Numbered from the stretch's first letter, positions 43,737-52,827 are shown. The stretch: DNA of 64,000 nucleotides from Stenotrophomonas maltophilia (GCF_002799245.1 NZ_NEQV01000001.1:62001-126000), one strand, 5' to 3'. The notes: generated from the letters alone by a model not told the origin. Numbers and translations are program-made.

Positions 43737-44705
43737 TCAGCCTGTGACCGGCGGCACAGCCAGCACCTGGCCCAATCCGGCCAGGCGCTGGGCCAGTTCG
43801 CCACGCAGGCCCGGCGGCGTGGTCCACAACGCCACCGGCACCCGGTCCAGGCTGAGGATCTGCGCCAGCATCATGCCGCGGCTCTCGGCGCCCATGCGCA
43901 GCAGGCAATGGTCGGGGCCATCAGCCTCCAGCACACCACACCACGGCGGGATGCGGCCTTCCAGCTCGGCGCGGCTGCCGGCCAGGCGGACGATGGCCTG
44001 CAGCGCGAACGGGGCCTGGCTGACCGCCTGCCGCACCATCACATCCGGCGGTGCGGGCGTGCGGCGATGCATGCCCGGCTCGGAGCATTCACGCACCGCA
44101 CCCATCCGGTCCACGCGCAGGGTGCGCCAGTCCTGCCGCCCCAGGTCCCAGGCCAGCAGGTACCAGCGCCGCCCGTAGTTGACCAGGTGCTGCGCCTCGA
44201 CCTCGCGCTGGGTCACCGCCTCCTGCGCGCTGCGGTATTCGAAGGCCAGCCGTGACGCCTGCCGGCAGTGCTGGGCCAGCCGTCCGAGCAGGCGTGCGTC
44301 GGTGGATGGCAGGTCGGACAGGGTGGCCGTCGCGGCATGCACTTCGCCGGCCTGCTGGCGGCGACGGGTCGGCACCAGCGGGTCGAGCTTGGACAACAGG
44401 CCACGGGCGGTGTCATCGATACCGGCAACGGTGGCCGAGGCCGCGCGCAGGGCGATGGCCAGGGTGGTCGCCTCCTCCTCGTCCAGCAGCATCGGCAGTA
44501 CCGGTGCCCCTGCCCCCAACTGGTAGCCGCCCCCCACTCCCGACGAGGCCTGCACCGGATAGCCCAGTTCGCGCAGGCGCTCGATATCACGGCGGATGCT
44601 GCGCCGGTCCACGCCCATCCGCTCGGCCAGTTCAGCGCCGGACCACTGGCGGCGGGCCTGCAGCAGGGCGATCAGGCGCAGCAGTCGATGGGCGGTATGG
44701 CGCAT
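43737..44705 (-). CDS. HTH/WYL-domain transcriptional regulator (YafY type)
   Basis: 322 residues. N-terminal winged helix (RLLRLIALLQARRQWSGAEL then SIRRDIERLRELGYPV), a linker with GVGGGYQL, and a WYL domain (RRWYLLAWD near the middle) that binds a ligand or nucleotide, plus a WCX extension. It is divergent from a glutathione transferase gene by 80 bp and probably controls it. Start ATG at 44705. Confidence 0.93.
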   Translation of the reverse strand: MRHTAHRLLRLIALLQARRQWSGAELAERMGVDRRSIRRDIERLRELGYPVQASSGVGGGYQLGAGAPVLPMLLDEEEATTLAIALRAASATVAGIDDTARGLLSKLDPLVPTRRRQQAGEVHAATATLSDLPSTDARLLGRLAQHCRQASRLAFEYRSAQEAVTQREVEAQHLVNYGRRWYLLAWDLGRQDWRTLRVDRMGAVRECSEPGMHRRTPAPPDVMVRQAVSQAPFALQAIVRLAGSRAELEGRIPPWCGVLEADGPDHCLLRMGAESRGMMLAQILSLDRVPVALWTTPPGLRGELAQRLAGLGQVLAVPPVTG

Positions 44706-44785
44706 GAAAGATCGAGGACAGAAGTCGTCCGCAATAGTGCCCCAGGATGGCGTCCAGTTCACCACCCACCGCAAGGAGCAATGCC

Positions 44786-45406
44786 ATGACGTCCCGCCAG
44801 ATCACCCTGTACCACGCCGCCCGTTCCCGCTCGAGCGGCGCCGTGGCCCTGCTCGAAGCGCTGGGTGCCGACTACCGCATGCAGGTGCTGGACCTGAAGG
44901 CCGGCGCCAACCTGGCCCCGGCCTACCTGGCCATCAACCCGATGGGCAAGGTGCCGGCGATCGTGCACAACGGCGCGCTGGTGACCGAGCAGGTGGCGAT
45001 CTACCTGTACCTGGCCGACCTCTATCCGGAAGCCGGGCTGGCACCGCCGATCGGCGACGCCCTGCGCGGGCCCTACCTGCGCTGGATGGCCTTCTACGGC
45101 GCCTGTTTCGAGCCGGCGATGATCGACAAGGCCATGCACCGCGAGCCGCCGCCGCGCCTGATGTCGCCCTACAACGATGCCGAGACCGTGCTGCAGGTGA
45201 TCGAGGCCCAGCTGGAACGGGGGCCGTACCTGCTCGGCGAGGTCATGAGCGCCGCGGATGTGCTGTGGGGCAATGCGCTGAAATGGACCAGCGAGTTCGG
45301 CCTGGTGCAGCCGGCGCCGGCGACGGCGGCCTACATCGCACGGATGAGTGCGATGACCGCGTTTGATCGTTCGCGGCAGATCGACGCGGAGCTGGCGGCG
45401 GCGTAA
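44786..45406 (+). CDS. Glutathione S-transferase family protein
   Basis: 206 residues. N-terminal thioredoxin-like domain (RQITLYHAARSRSSGAVALLEALG with the cis-proline strand NPMGKVPAIV and TEQVAIYLYLAD for glutathione gamma-glutamyl binding) and a helical C-terminal domain. AAGGAG lies seven bases before the ATG at 44786. The substrate is unknown; the divergent WYL regulator suggests inducible detoxification. Confidence 0.92.
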   Translation: MTSRQITLYHAARSRSSGAVALLEALGADYRMQVLDLKAGANLAPAYLAINPMGKVPAIVHNGALVTEQVAIYLYLADLYPEAGLAPPIGDALRGPYLRWMAFYGACFEPAMIDKAMHREPPPRLMSPYNDAETVLQVIEAQLERGPYLLGEVMSAADVLWGNALKWTSEFGLVQPAPATAAYIARMSAMTAFDRSRQIDAELAAA

Positions 45407-45410
45407 GCGG

Positions 45411-45501
45411 GTTTCAGTAGGTCCACGCCATGCGTGGATGGACCTGTCCGCCGCGCCCAGGGGACAGAACGCAGCCAGGCATGGCCTGGCTCTACTGAAA
45501 C
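45411..45501. repeat. GTAG-bounded two-hairpin REP element
   Basis: Bounded by GTTTCAGTAG (45411-45420) and its perfect inverse CTACTGAAAC (45492-45501). Inside are two different hairpins: CCACGC/GCGTGG near the left end and AGCCAGGC/GCCTGGCT near the right. This is a SMAG-like pair of inverted units lying between gst and miaB. Confidence 0.8.
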
Positions 45502-45556
45502 CAGCCGAGCGCGGGCCCGGCGCCACTGGGGCGCGGCGGGCGGCACGGGATGCGGG

Positions 45557-45562
45557 TAGAAT
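45557..45562 (+). promoter_or_regulatory. -10 element upstream of miaB
   Basis: TAGAAT preceded by TGCGGG, 37 bp before the miaB ATG. No convincing -35 is seen, so only the -10 is called. Confidence 0.35.
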
Positions 45563-45598
45563 TGCCCGCTTTCCCGCCACCCGAATGGATTAAGCGCC

Positions 45599-47017
45599 AT
45601 GACCGGGACGCCAGACGTCTTTCCGCCCGCCACGCCGGGCGGTACCCCGCTCGTTGCCCTGCCCGCTGGTCCGCGCAAGCCCGACCAGGTCAAGGGCAAG
45701 CTGTACATCAAGACCCACGGTTGCCAGATGAACGAGTACGACTCGGCCAAGATGGCCGACGTGCTTGCCGCCAGCGATGGCCTGGAACTGACCGACAGCC
45801 CGGACGACGCCGACGTCATCCTGGTCAACACCTGCTCCATCCGCGAGAAGGCGCAGGAGAAGGTGTTCAGCCAGCTGGGCGTGTGGAAGGGCCTGAAGAA
45901 CAAGGGCCGTGAAGTCATCATCGGCGTGGGCGGCTGCGTCGCCTCGCAGGAAGGCGAGGCAATCATCAAGCGCGCGCCGTTCGTGGACCTGGTGTTCGGC
46001 CCGCAGACCCTGCACCGCCTGCCGGAACTGATCCGCGCACGGCGCGAGCAGAAGCGCCCGCAGGTGGACATCAGCTTCCCCGAGATCGAGAAGTTCGACC
46101 GCCTGCCCGAGCCGCGCGCCGACGGTGCCTCGGCGTTCGTGTCGATCATGGAAGGCTGCTCGAAGTACTGCTCGTTCTGCGTGGTGCCCTACACCCGCGG
46201 CACCGAAGTCAGCCGCCCCTTCGAGGACGTGGTGGTGGAAGTGGCGCAACTGGCCGCGCAGGGCGTGCGCGAAATCAACCTGCTCGGCCAGAACGTCAAT
46301 GCCTACCGCGGCCCGTATGGTGATGGCGAATTCGCCGACCTCGGCCTGCTGATCCGCACCATCGCCGAGATCGACGGCGTGGGCCGCATCCGCTTCACCA
46401 CTTCGCATCCGCTGGAGTTCAGCGATTCGCTGATCGATGCGTTCCGCGATGTGCCGCAGCTGGCCAACTTCCTGCACCTGCCGGTACAGGCCGGCAGCGA
46501 CCGCGTGCTGTCGGCGATGAAGCGCGGCTACACCGCGCTGGAATTCAAGTCGAAGATCCGCAAGCTGCGCGCGGTGCGCCCGGACATCTCGATCAGCTCG
46601 GATTTCATCGTCGGTTTCCCCGGCGAGACCTATGCCGACTTCGAGAAGACCATGAAGCTGATCGAGGACATCGGCTTCGACCACAGCTTCTCCTTCATCT
46701 ATTCGCGTCGCCCGGGCACCCCGGCCGCGGACCTGGAGGACACGATCAGCGATGCCGAGAAGCACGCACGCCTGTCGCGCCTGCAGGAACGCATCAACGC
46801 CCATGCCGCCGGCATCTCCGAAAGGATGGTCGGCACCGTGCAGACCGTGCTGGTGGAAGGGCCCTCGCGCAAGAACCCGAACGAACTGACCGGCAAGACC
46901 GAGAACATGCGGTCGGTGAACTTCCCGGCGCCGGCACGTCTGATCGGCCAGTTCGTGGACGTGGTGATCACCGAAGCACTGACCAATTCGCTGCGCGCGC
47001 GGGTGGTGGCGGAGTAA
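45599..47017 (+). CDS. miaB: tRNA-2-methylthio-N6-dimethylallyladenosine synthase
   Basis: 472 residues, radical-SAM methylthiotransferase that adds the ms2 group to i6A37 of tRNAs. The N-terminal UPF0004 domain binds the auxiliary cluster through C42, C79 and C113; the radical-SAM cysteines are C187, C191, C194 (GCSKYCSFC); a TRAM domain ends the protein. The leader of about 30 residues before [14 protein letters not shown] is longer than in E. coli, so a later start is possible, but none has a better ribosome site. Confidence 0.96.
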   Translation: MTGTPDVFPPATPGGTPLVALPAGPRKPDQVKGKLYIKTHGCQMNEYDSAKMADVLAASDGLELTDSPDDADVILVNTCSIREKAQEKVFSQLGVWKGLKNKGREVIIGVGGCVASQEGEAIIKRAPFVDLVFGPQTLHRLPELIRARREQKRPQVDISFPEIEKFDRLPEPRADGASAFVSIMEGCSKYCSFCVVPYTRGTEVSRPFEDVVVEVAQLAAQGVREINLLGQNVNAYRGPYGDGEFADLGLLIRTIAEIDGVGRIRFTTSHPLEFSDSLIDAFRDVPQLANFLHLPVQAGSDRVLSAMKRGYTALEFKSKIRKLRAVRPDISISSDFIVGFPGETYADFEKTMKLIEDIGFDHSFSFIYSRRPGTPAADLEDTISDAEKHARLSRLQERINAHAAGISERMVGTVQTVLVEGPSRKNPNELTGKTENMRSVNFPAPARLIGQFVDVVITEALTNSLRARVVAE

Positions 47018-47023
47018 GGATGG

Positions 47024-47278
47024 GGTGTGCCGACCAACGGTCGGCACCCACCGGGGTAGATGCCGGCCAACGGTCGGCACCCACCGGGATAGATGCCGGC
47101 CAACGGTCGGCACCCACCGGGATAGATGCCGACCAACGGTCGGCACCCACCGGGATAGATGCCGACCAACGGTCGGCACCCACCGGGATAGATGCCGGCC
47201 AACGGTCGGCGCCCACCGGGGTAGATGCCGACCGTTGGTCGGCATTCATTGGTAGATGCCGACCGTTGGTCGGCATTC
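47024..47278. repeat. Eight-unit array of 33-bp GTAG palindrome repeats
   Basis: Units of 33 bp, each GTAGAT or ATAGAT, then a palindrome with arms TGCCGRCC / GGTCGGCA around AAC, then CCCACCGGG. Six units point one way (loop AAC) and the last two the other (loop GTT), so the array is itself flanked by opposite heads. It separates miaB from the convergent ABC permease gene. There are no spacers, so it is not a CRISPR. Confidence 0.9.
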
Positions 47279-47279
47279 A

Positions 47280-48392
47280 CTAATCCAGCCGCTTGCGGAA
47301 GCGCAGGATCGCCAGGGTCATCATCACCACGATGAAGGCCAGCAGCGCCAGCGCATCCGACCACAACTCCCACAGCGAGGCGCCGCGCAGCATGATGCCG
47401 CGCACCAGGCGCAGGAAGTGGGTCAGTGGCAGCACCTCGGCCAGCCACTGCACCGGCCTCGGCATGCCGGCGAACGGGAACATGAAGCCCGACAGCAGGA
47501 TCGACGGCAGGAACAGGAACAGGGTCATCTGCATCGCCTGGAACTGCGAGCGCGCGCGCGTGGAAATCAGCAGGCCCAGCGCCAGGTTGGCCAGCACCAG
47601 CAGTACCGCGGCCAGGTAGATGTCCAGCAGGCTGCCGCGGATCGGCACCTGGAACAGCCAGGTACCCAGCACCAGCACCAGCGTGGTCTGCAGCAGGCCG
47701 ATGGCTGCATAGGGCAGCACCTTGCCGACCATCAGTTCACTGCGCGACACCGGCGTGGCGATGAGCAGCTCCATGTTGCCGCGCTCGCGTTCCCGCACCA
47801 CCGCCACCGCCGTGAACATCACCAGGGTCATGGTCAGGATCACCCCGATCAGGCCCGGCACGATGTTCACTGCCGAGCGCCGCTGCGGGTTGTAGAAGCT
47901 GATCACACTGACCGGACCACTGGCGATGCTGCCCTCGCGCAGCGGCCGCGTGTTGCTGGTCGGGCGCGTATCCAACGGCACCTGCGCCAGCTGGATCGCC
48001 GCGCTCTGCACCACGGTGTCGCTGCCATCGACCAGCACCTGCACCGCCTCGCGACCATCGAAGCGGCGACGCTCGAAGTCGGCCGGTACCACGATGCCGA
48101 CACTGATCTCACCACGGCGCAGCGCCTGCATCAGCTGGTCCGGCGTGTAGGCCTCGCTGCGCGGCGTGATCACGCCGGTGGCCACCATGTCCTGCACCAG
48201 CGCGCGCGAGGCGGCGCTGTTGGCCTGGTCGGCGATACCCGCATCGAGATGGCGCAGGTTGAGGTTGATCGCATACCCGAACAGCAACAGCTGCATCACC
48301 GGGATGCCGACGATCATCGCCAGCGTGATGCGGTCGCGGCGCAGCTGCCGCAGCTCCTTGAGCATGATCGCCCACAGCCGGCGCAGGTTCAT
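47280..48392 (-). CDS. ABC-2 type transporter permease
   Basis: 370 residues, YbhR/YbhS-like. One N-terminal helix (about 20-45), a large periplasmic segment (about 45-175), then five C-terminal helices typical of ABC2_membrane proteins. It overlaps the ATP-binding gene by four bases and follows an HlyD-type adaptor gene, making a three-gene exporter. Its stop directly abuts the 33-bp repeat array. Substrate unknown; drug or lipid-linked export is typical of the family. Confidence 0.92.
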   Translation of the reverse strand: MNLRRLWAIMLKELRQLRRDRITLAMIVGIPVMQLLLFGYAINLNLRHLDAGIADQANSAASRALVQDMVATGVITPRSEAYTPDQLMQALRRGEISVGIVVPADFERRRFDGREAVQVLVDGSDTVVQSAAIQLAQVPLDTRPTSNTRPLREGSIASGPVSVISFYNPQRRSAVNIVPGLIGVILTMTLVMFTAVAVVRERERGNMELLIATPVSRSELMVGKVLPYAAIGLLQTTLVLVLGTWLFQVPIRGSLLDIYLAAVLLVLANLALGLLISTRARSQFQAMQMTLFLFLPSILLSGFMFPFAGMPRPVQWLAEVLPLTHFLRLVRGIMLRGASLWELWSDALALLAFIVVMMTLAILRFRKRLD

Positions 48393-49312
48393 GCCGCCGG
48401 CTCCCGGCCGCGGCCACGGGTGGCGGCCACGAACACGTCTTCCAGGTTCGGCGCCACCGTCTCGATGCGGGCCTGCGGATCAGCGCCGGCCAGCGCACGG
48501 CCCAGCACGGCGACATCTGCCGCTCCCTCATTGCACAGCACGCGCAGATGGGTGCCGATCTGCGCCACGCTGAGCACGCCGGGCAGATCGGCCAGTGCGC
48601 GGCTGGCCAGGCGCGGCTGCGACGCGGTGACCTGCAGCGTACGCCCTTCCAATCGTGCGCAGAGCTCAGCTGGCGTGCCATCGGCCACCAGCGCGCCACG
48701 ATCGAGTATCGCCAACCGATGGCAGCGCTCGGCTTCGTCCATGTAGTGGGTCGACACCAGCACCGTGGTTCCTGCGTCGGCCAGCTCGAACAGGGCCTCC
48801 CAGAAATCGCGGCGCGATTCCGGATCGACCGCGCTGGTCGGCTCGTCCAGGAACAGGAGCTCGGGCGCGTGCACGACAGCGCCCGCCAGGGCGAGGCGCT
48901 GCTTCTGCCCTCCACTGAGCGTGCCGGCCAGCTGCGGCTGCCGGTCCTGCAGACGGTACTGCTGCAGCAAGGCGTCCACCCGCTGCCCGGCCTGCGCACG
49001 CGGCAGGTCCTGGATGGCGGCGAGGAACTCCAGGTTTTCGCGTACCGACAGGTCTTCATACAACGAGAAGCGCTGGGTCATGTAGCCGATGCGCCGGCGC
49101 AATGCCTCGGCCTGCTCCGGTACCGCCAGGCCCAGTACCTCGATCTGCCCCGCGCTGGGTTCCAGCAGGCCGCACAGCATGCGGATGGTGGTCGACTTTC
49201 CGGATCCATTGGGGCCCAGGAAGCCATACACCTGCCCGCGCGGCACGGTCAGGTCGACATTGTCCACGGCGACCAGGCCGCCGAAGCGACGGGTCAGGCC
49301 CTGGGCATGCAC
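48389..49312 (-). CDS. ABC transporter ATP-binding protein
   Basis: 307 residues. Walker A LGPNGSGKST, signature LSGGQKQRLALAGA, Walker B LLFLDEPTSAVD and a C-terminal domain of DUF4162 type (RTLQVTASQPRLASR region). The start is the GTG at 49312; the frame stays open upstream toward the hlyD stop without a better start. It pairs with the permease encoded downstream. Confidence 0.94.
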   Translation of the reverse strand: MHAQGLTRRFGGLVAVDNVDLTVPRGQVYGFLGPNGSGKSTTIRMLCGLLEPSAGQIEVLGLAVPEQAEALRRRIGYMTQRFSLYEDLSVRENLEFLAAIQDLPRAQAGQRVDALLQQYRLQDRQPQLAGTLSGGQKQRLALAGAVVHAPELLFLDEPTSAVDPESRRDFWEALFELADAGTTVLVSTHYMDEAERCHRLAILDRGALVADGTPAELCARLEGRTLQVTASQPRLASRALADLPGVLSVAQIGTHLRVLCNEGAADVAVLGRALAGADPQARIETVAPNLEDVFVAATRGRGREPAA

Positions 49313-49332
49313 CGCGATGTCGTCGCCGGCGT

Positions 49333-50289
49333 TCAGAAGCGCACCCGCACCGGCAGCCCGGCCGGAAGCTTCTGCATGTCGGTGGCCGTGTCCACTTCGA
49401 TCTCGGCGAGGTAGCTCAGGCGCTCGACGTCGTCGCCCGTCAGTGCGTAGTACGGGGTGAATGAAGGTTCGCTGCGGATCGCGCGCACATGTCCCTTCAG
49501 CACGGCACTGCCCCCTTCCAGCTGTATCTGCGCAGCCTGCCCGACCTTGACCTGCAGGCGCAGCGGCTGCGGCAGGTAGACGCGCGCATAGGGGCGTTCG
49601 CCGACCAGCATCACCGCCAGTGGCGCCCCGATCGGCGCCTGGTCACCCTGCCGGTAGGGCAAGGCATCGACCACGCCATCGCGCGGCGCGCGCAATTGCA
49701 GCTTCTGCAGGTTGACCCCCTGCACCACCTGCTGCGCCTGTGCGGCGTCGGCCGCCGCCTGGCCCTGGGCGATGTCCTGCGCGCGGCTGCCATGCACCAG
49801 CTCCAGCCAGGCCTGCTCGGCGGCCCGCACGCTGGCCTCGGCATTGCCGGCGGCAGCCCGTGCGCGGTCCAGCTCGGCGGCGGCGATCAGGCGCTGGCGC
49901 GCCAGCGGCTGCACCCGCCGGTAGTAGGCACTGGCTTCGGACGACTGCGCGCGCAACGCGGCCAGCTGTGCCTGGGCCTGCGCGATCTGTTCCTGTCGCG
50001 GGCCGATCTTCAGCTCTTCCAGCTGAGCCTGCGCGCGCACCGTGTCGGCCTGCGCTGCGGCGAACTGCGCGTCACCGCGGGCCGGGTCGAGCTGCATCAA
50101 CACCGCTCCGGCCTTGACCTGCTGGCCCTCACGCACCTCTACCGTGGCGATCACTTCGGCCGCCGGTGCCGGCACCGTGATCCGGTCCCACTCCAGCGTG
50201 CCCAGCGCAGTCGGCGTTGACTGCCCGCACCCCGCCAACAGGCCGATGCCCGCCAATCCGATTCCACGCATCCCGTTGCCGATGCCCAT
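49333..50289 (-). CDS. HlyD-family periplasmic adaptor, predicted lipoprotein
   Basis: 318 residues. N-terminal lipobox LLAGC (signal from MGIGNGMRGIGLAGIG), then a biotinyl-lipoyl-like half, a long alpha-helical hairpin rich in Q/A (about 75-190), and a second lipoyl half (LRAPRDGVVDALPY). The ATG at 50289 follows AGGAGGGG by a suitable distance. It links the inner-membrane ABC exporter to an outer-membrane channel; no tolC homologue is in the window. First gene of the exporter operon. Confidence 0.9.
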   Translation of the reverse strand: MGIGNGMRGIGLAGIGLLAGCGQSTPTALGTLEWDRITVPAPAAEVIATVEVREGQQVKAGAVLMQLDPARGDAQFAAAQADTVRAQAQLEELKIGPRQEQIAQAQAQLAALRAQSSEASAYYRRVQPLARQRLIAAAELDRARAAAGNAEASVRAAEQAWLELVHGSRAQDIAQGQAAADAAQAQQVVQGVNLQKLQLRAPRDGVVDALPYRQGDQAPIGAPLAVMLVGERPYARVYLPQPLRLQVKVGQAAQIQLEGGSAVLKGHVRAIRSEPSFTPYYALTGDDVERLSYLAEIEVDTATDMQKLPAGLPVRVRF

Positions 50290-50363
50290 GCCATCCCCTC
50301 CTGCGACGGCGTCACGGTGCCATGCGCCCTGTGCACCCGCAATGATCCCGATCAGCCCTGACG

Positions 50364-50589
50364 ATTTTTTCACCACGCAGCAGCGAGGCCCATGCCACAA
50401 GGCTCCGCACCACCTATCCACAGGTTCGCTGCAACACCGTCCACATCGCATGTGGAGAACCCTTTCACGCCTGGCCATATTTTCACCACGGCATCATCTT
50501 CCTTGTGGCACAAGCGCTGCGAAGGACTATCCACAGCTTTCCGCAACGGCGGTCCACACCCGGTGTGGAAAACCGCCTGGCGCCACACT
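50364..50589. repeat. 113-bp tandem duplication with DnaA-box-like sites
   Basis: Two diverged copies (about 50364-50476 and 50477-50589) keep short blocks at an exact 113-bp offset: TTTTCACCACG, CACAAG, CTATCCACAG (50414 and 50527), GTCCACA and TGTGGA. TGTGGAAAA in copy two is the reverse of TTTTCCACA, a match to the relaxed DnaA box; CTATCCACA is one base off. Each copy ends in a palindrome whose arms differ by a matched change. The 396-bp gap between the adaptor and phoH genes holds nothing else I can name. Confidence 0.7.
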
Positions 50590-50685
50590 GTTCCGATGCG
50601 CGCGCTGGCCGCATGCCCGGCACGCGCGTAACCTTGTCATCCCGAGTCCATCGCGGTGGACGGCGAACCCGCCCCACCCAGAGCA

Positions 50686-51672
50686 ATGAAAAGCATCGAG
50701 CATCGAGACTTCACCCTGTCGCCGGAAGACAACGAGCGACTGGCCAACCTGTGCGGCCCCTTCGATGGCCACCTGCGCCAGATCGAGCTGAAGCTCGGTG
50801 TGGAGATCGCCAATCGCGGCTTCGTGTTCCGCATCAGCGGGCCCGGCGAGGCGATTGTGGAAGCGCAGAAGCTGGTTGAAGCACTGTACGCCGAAGCCGG
50901 CGAGACCGTTTTCGACAACCATGCCATCCACCTGCGCCTGGCGCAGGCCAACGTCGAGCAGATCGCCGAACGCTCCTACGAAGCGCAGGAGGTGGCGATC
51001 AAGGTCAGGCGCGGAACCGTGCGCGGCCGCGGTGCCAACCAGGGCCGCTACCTGCACCAGATCGCCACGCATGACATCAACTTCGGCATCGGCCCGGCCG
51101 GTACCGGCAAGACCTTCCTGGCTGTGGCCAGCGCAGTCGAAGCACTGAACGAATCGCGGGTGCAGCGCCTGATCCTGGTGCGCCCGGCGGTGGAAGCCGG
51201 CGAGAAGCTGGGCTTCCTGCCCGGCGACCTGAGCCAGAAGGTCGATCCCTACCTGCGACCGCTGTACGACGCCCTGTACGAGATGATGGGCGTGGAGAAG
51301 GTGGTCAAGCTGCTGGAGAAGAATGTCATCGAGATCGCACCGCTGGCCTACATGCGCGGCCGCACGCTCAACGATGCCTTCGTGATCCTGGACGAAGCAC
51401 AGAACACCACCATCGAGCAGATGAAGATGTTCCTGACCCGCCTGGGCTACGGCTCCACCGCAGTGGTCACCGGCGACCTGACCCAGACCGACCTGCCCAA
51501 GCATGTGAAGTCCGGCCTGCGCGATGCCATCGACGTGCTGCGCGAGGTCGAGGGTGTCAGCTTCACCTTCTTCGAATCCCGCGACGTGGTCCGTCATCCG
51601 CTGGTGGCGCGCATCGTCAGCGCCTACGACCGTCGCGACCTGCATCAGATCCAACCTGGAGCAACTCCATGA
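50686..51672 (+). CDS. ybeZ: PhoH-like protein (YbeZ)
   Basis: 328 residues, cytoplasmic P-loop ATPase. N-terminal KH-like region, then the PhoH domain with Walker A GPAGTGKT (136-143) and Walker [11 protein letters not shown]. It is thought to act in RNA metabolism with YbeY, encoded next with a four-base overlap. The ATG at 50686 gives MKSIEHRDF; a GTG at 50656 is the upstream alternative. The gene starts about 100 bp after the 113-bp tandem element. Confidence 0.94.
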   Translation: MKSIEHRDFTLSPEDNERLANLCGPFDGHLRQIELKLGVEIANRGFVFRISGPGEAIVEAQKLVEALYAEAGETVFDNHAIHLRLAQANVEQIAERSYEAQEVAIKVRRGTVRGRGANQGRYLHQIATHDINFGIGPAGTGKTFLAVASAVEALNESRVQRLILVRPAVEAGEKLGFLPGDLSQKVDPYLRPLYDALYEMMGVEKVVKLLEKNVIEIAPLAYMRGRTLNDAFVILDEAQNTTIEQMKMFLTRLGYGSTAVVTGDLTQTDLPKHVKSGLRDAIDVLREVEGVSFTFFESRDVVRHPLVARIVSAYDRRDLHQIQPGATP

Positions 51673-52154
51673 CCCGTGGTCCCGTGCGACTGGACGTCGC
51701 CGTCAGTTATGCGCTGCCGCGTACCGGCCTGCCGGCGGCGGTGAGTTTCCGCAAGTGGGTGGCCGCTGCGCTGAAAGGCCGCATCCGCGAGGCCGACCTG
51801 GCCATCCGCGTGGTCGATGCCAAGGAAGGACAGTCGCTGAACCGCCATTACCGTGGCAAGGACTACGCCACCAACGTGCTCAGCTTCCCGGCCGAAGTGC
51901 CCGAAGGCCTGCCCAAGGGCGTCAAGTTCCCGCTGCTGGGCGACCTGGTGATCTGCGCACCGGTGGTGGCCCGGGAGGCCGATGAACAGGGCAAGGCGCT
52001 CAACGCCCACTACGCGCACCTGACCGTGCACGGCGTGCTGCACCTGCTCGGCTGGGACCACGAGGACGACAAGGAAGCCGACGCGATGGAACAGCTGGAG
52101 CGCGAGATCCTGGCCGAGCTCGGCATCGCCGATCCCTACGCCGGCGAGCGCTGA
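51669..52154 (+). CDS. ybeY: Endoribonuclease YbeY (rRNA maturation)
   Basis: 161 residues, zinc-dependent RNase for 16S rRNA 3' processing and ribosome quality control. The zinc site is [11 protein letters not shown] with H121, H125 and H131. Length fits the family. It lies in the conserved phoH-ybeY-corC order, here with one hypothetical gene inserted before corC. Confidence 0.96.
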   Translation: MTRGPVRLDVAVSYALPRTGLPAAVSFRKWVAAALKGRIREADLAIRVVDAKEGQSLNRHYRGKDYATNVLSFPAEVPEGLPKGVKFPLLGDLVICAPVVAREADEQGKALNAHYAHLTVHGVLHLLGWDHEDDKEADAMEQLEREILAELGIADPYAGER

Positions 52155-52159
52155 GGGCT

Positions 52160-52242
52160 GCAGAGCCGAGCCCACGCCCGGCTGCAATGCATCGCCCCCG
52201 CAAACCTGCCCGAAATGCAGCCGAGCACGGGCTCGGCGCTAC
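52160..52242. repeat. GTAG-type REP pair between ybeY and the next gene
   Basis: Two inverted hairpin units: AGAGCCGAGCCCACGC... from about 52161 and the opposite unit ending GCTCGGCGCTAC at 52242, separated by a short spacer. The left head has decayed from GTAG to GCAG. Same class as the pair at 32070-32132. Confidence 0.75.
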
Positions 52243-52257
52243 AACGGAAACCTCTTC

Positions 52258-52827
52258 GTGCTGCTGCGTATTGCCCTGCCCCTGCTGCTCGCCGCGTCTG
52301 CCCCGGCCGCTGCCCTGGACCTGCCGGCCCTGATCGAATGCCGCCAGGGCGTGGCCGAGCAGGCCGCGCTGGCACCCCTGCTGGCTGATCCACTGAAGGC
52401 CGTTGCCCAGGGCCTGCAGCCGCTGCCGCAGGGCAACCAGTTCATGAGCGAGTACCGGCTGGCGCAGCCGATCAGCGTGTTCGGTGCCCGCACCGAGCGG
52501 GTTGCCGTGGCCGGCTCCAGCGTCATGGCGATCCTCGACCAGGCCGACCCACGGCCGCTGGCCAGGCAGCTGGGGCTGGAGACCGGCTACGACCAGGATG
52601 GCAAGTTCATGGCCGGCCGCGAGCTGGTCAGCCGCGACGTGACCGACCCGAAGACCGGCGAGGCCCAGATCGAGTCGATCATCCTCAGCGTCTCCACCGT
52701 GGCCTCCCATCCCGGCAAAACCCTGGCCGGCTGCACCTACAGCCTGGACCTGCCCGAAGAAGAAGCGCCCGCCCGGCCTGAACTGGCCCCGCCGCCGATC
52801 ACCGGACCGGGCAGCGACGGTCACTGA
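52258..52827 (+). CDS. Exported hypothetical protein, 189 residues
   Basis: A GTG start at 52258 gives a clear signal peptide (MLLRIALPLLLAASAPAAA, cut before LDLP). The mature part is about 170 residues with two cysteines (IECRQG and LAGCTY), probably disulfide-linked, and a proline-rich acidic C-terminus. No family recognised. It lies between ybeY and corC on the same strand and has no visible enzymatic motif. Periplasmic location is inferred from the signal. Confidence 0.75.
   Translation: MLLRIALPLLLAASAPAAALDLPALIECRQGVAEQAALAPLLADPLKAVAQGLQPLPQGNQFMSEYRLAQPISVFGARTERVAVAGSSVMAILDQADPRPLARQLGLETGYDQDGKFMAGRELVSRDVTDPKTGEAQIESIILSVSTVASHPGKTLAGCTYSLDLPEEEAPARPELAPPPITGPGSDGH

Noticed and set aside
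47024..47278. CRISPR array
   Set aside because: Units are contiguous with no variable spacers, and no cas genes are present.
47020..47283. Reading frames through the 33-bp array that give a perfect 11-residue peptide repeat
   Set aside because: A 33-bp period keeps any frame open automatically. No ribosome site or start signal is present, and several frames show the same effect.
50364..50589. Chromosomal origin of replication
   Set aside because: No dnaA, dnaN, gyrB or gidA/rpmH neighbours, no AT-rich unwinding region, and only imperfect DnaA-like boxes.
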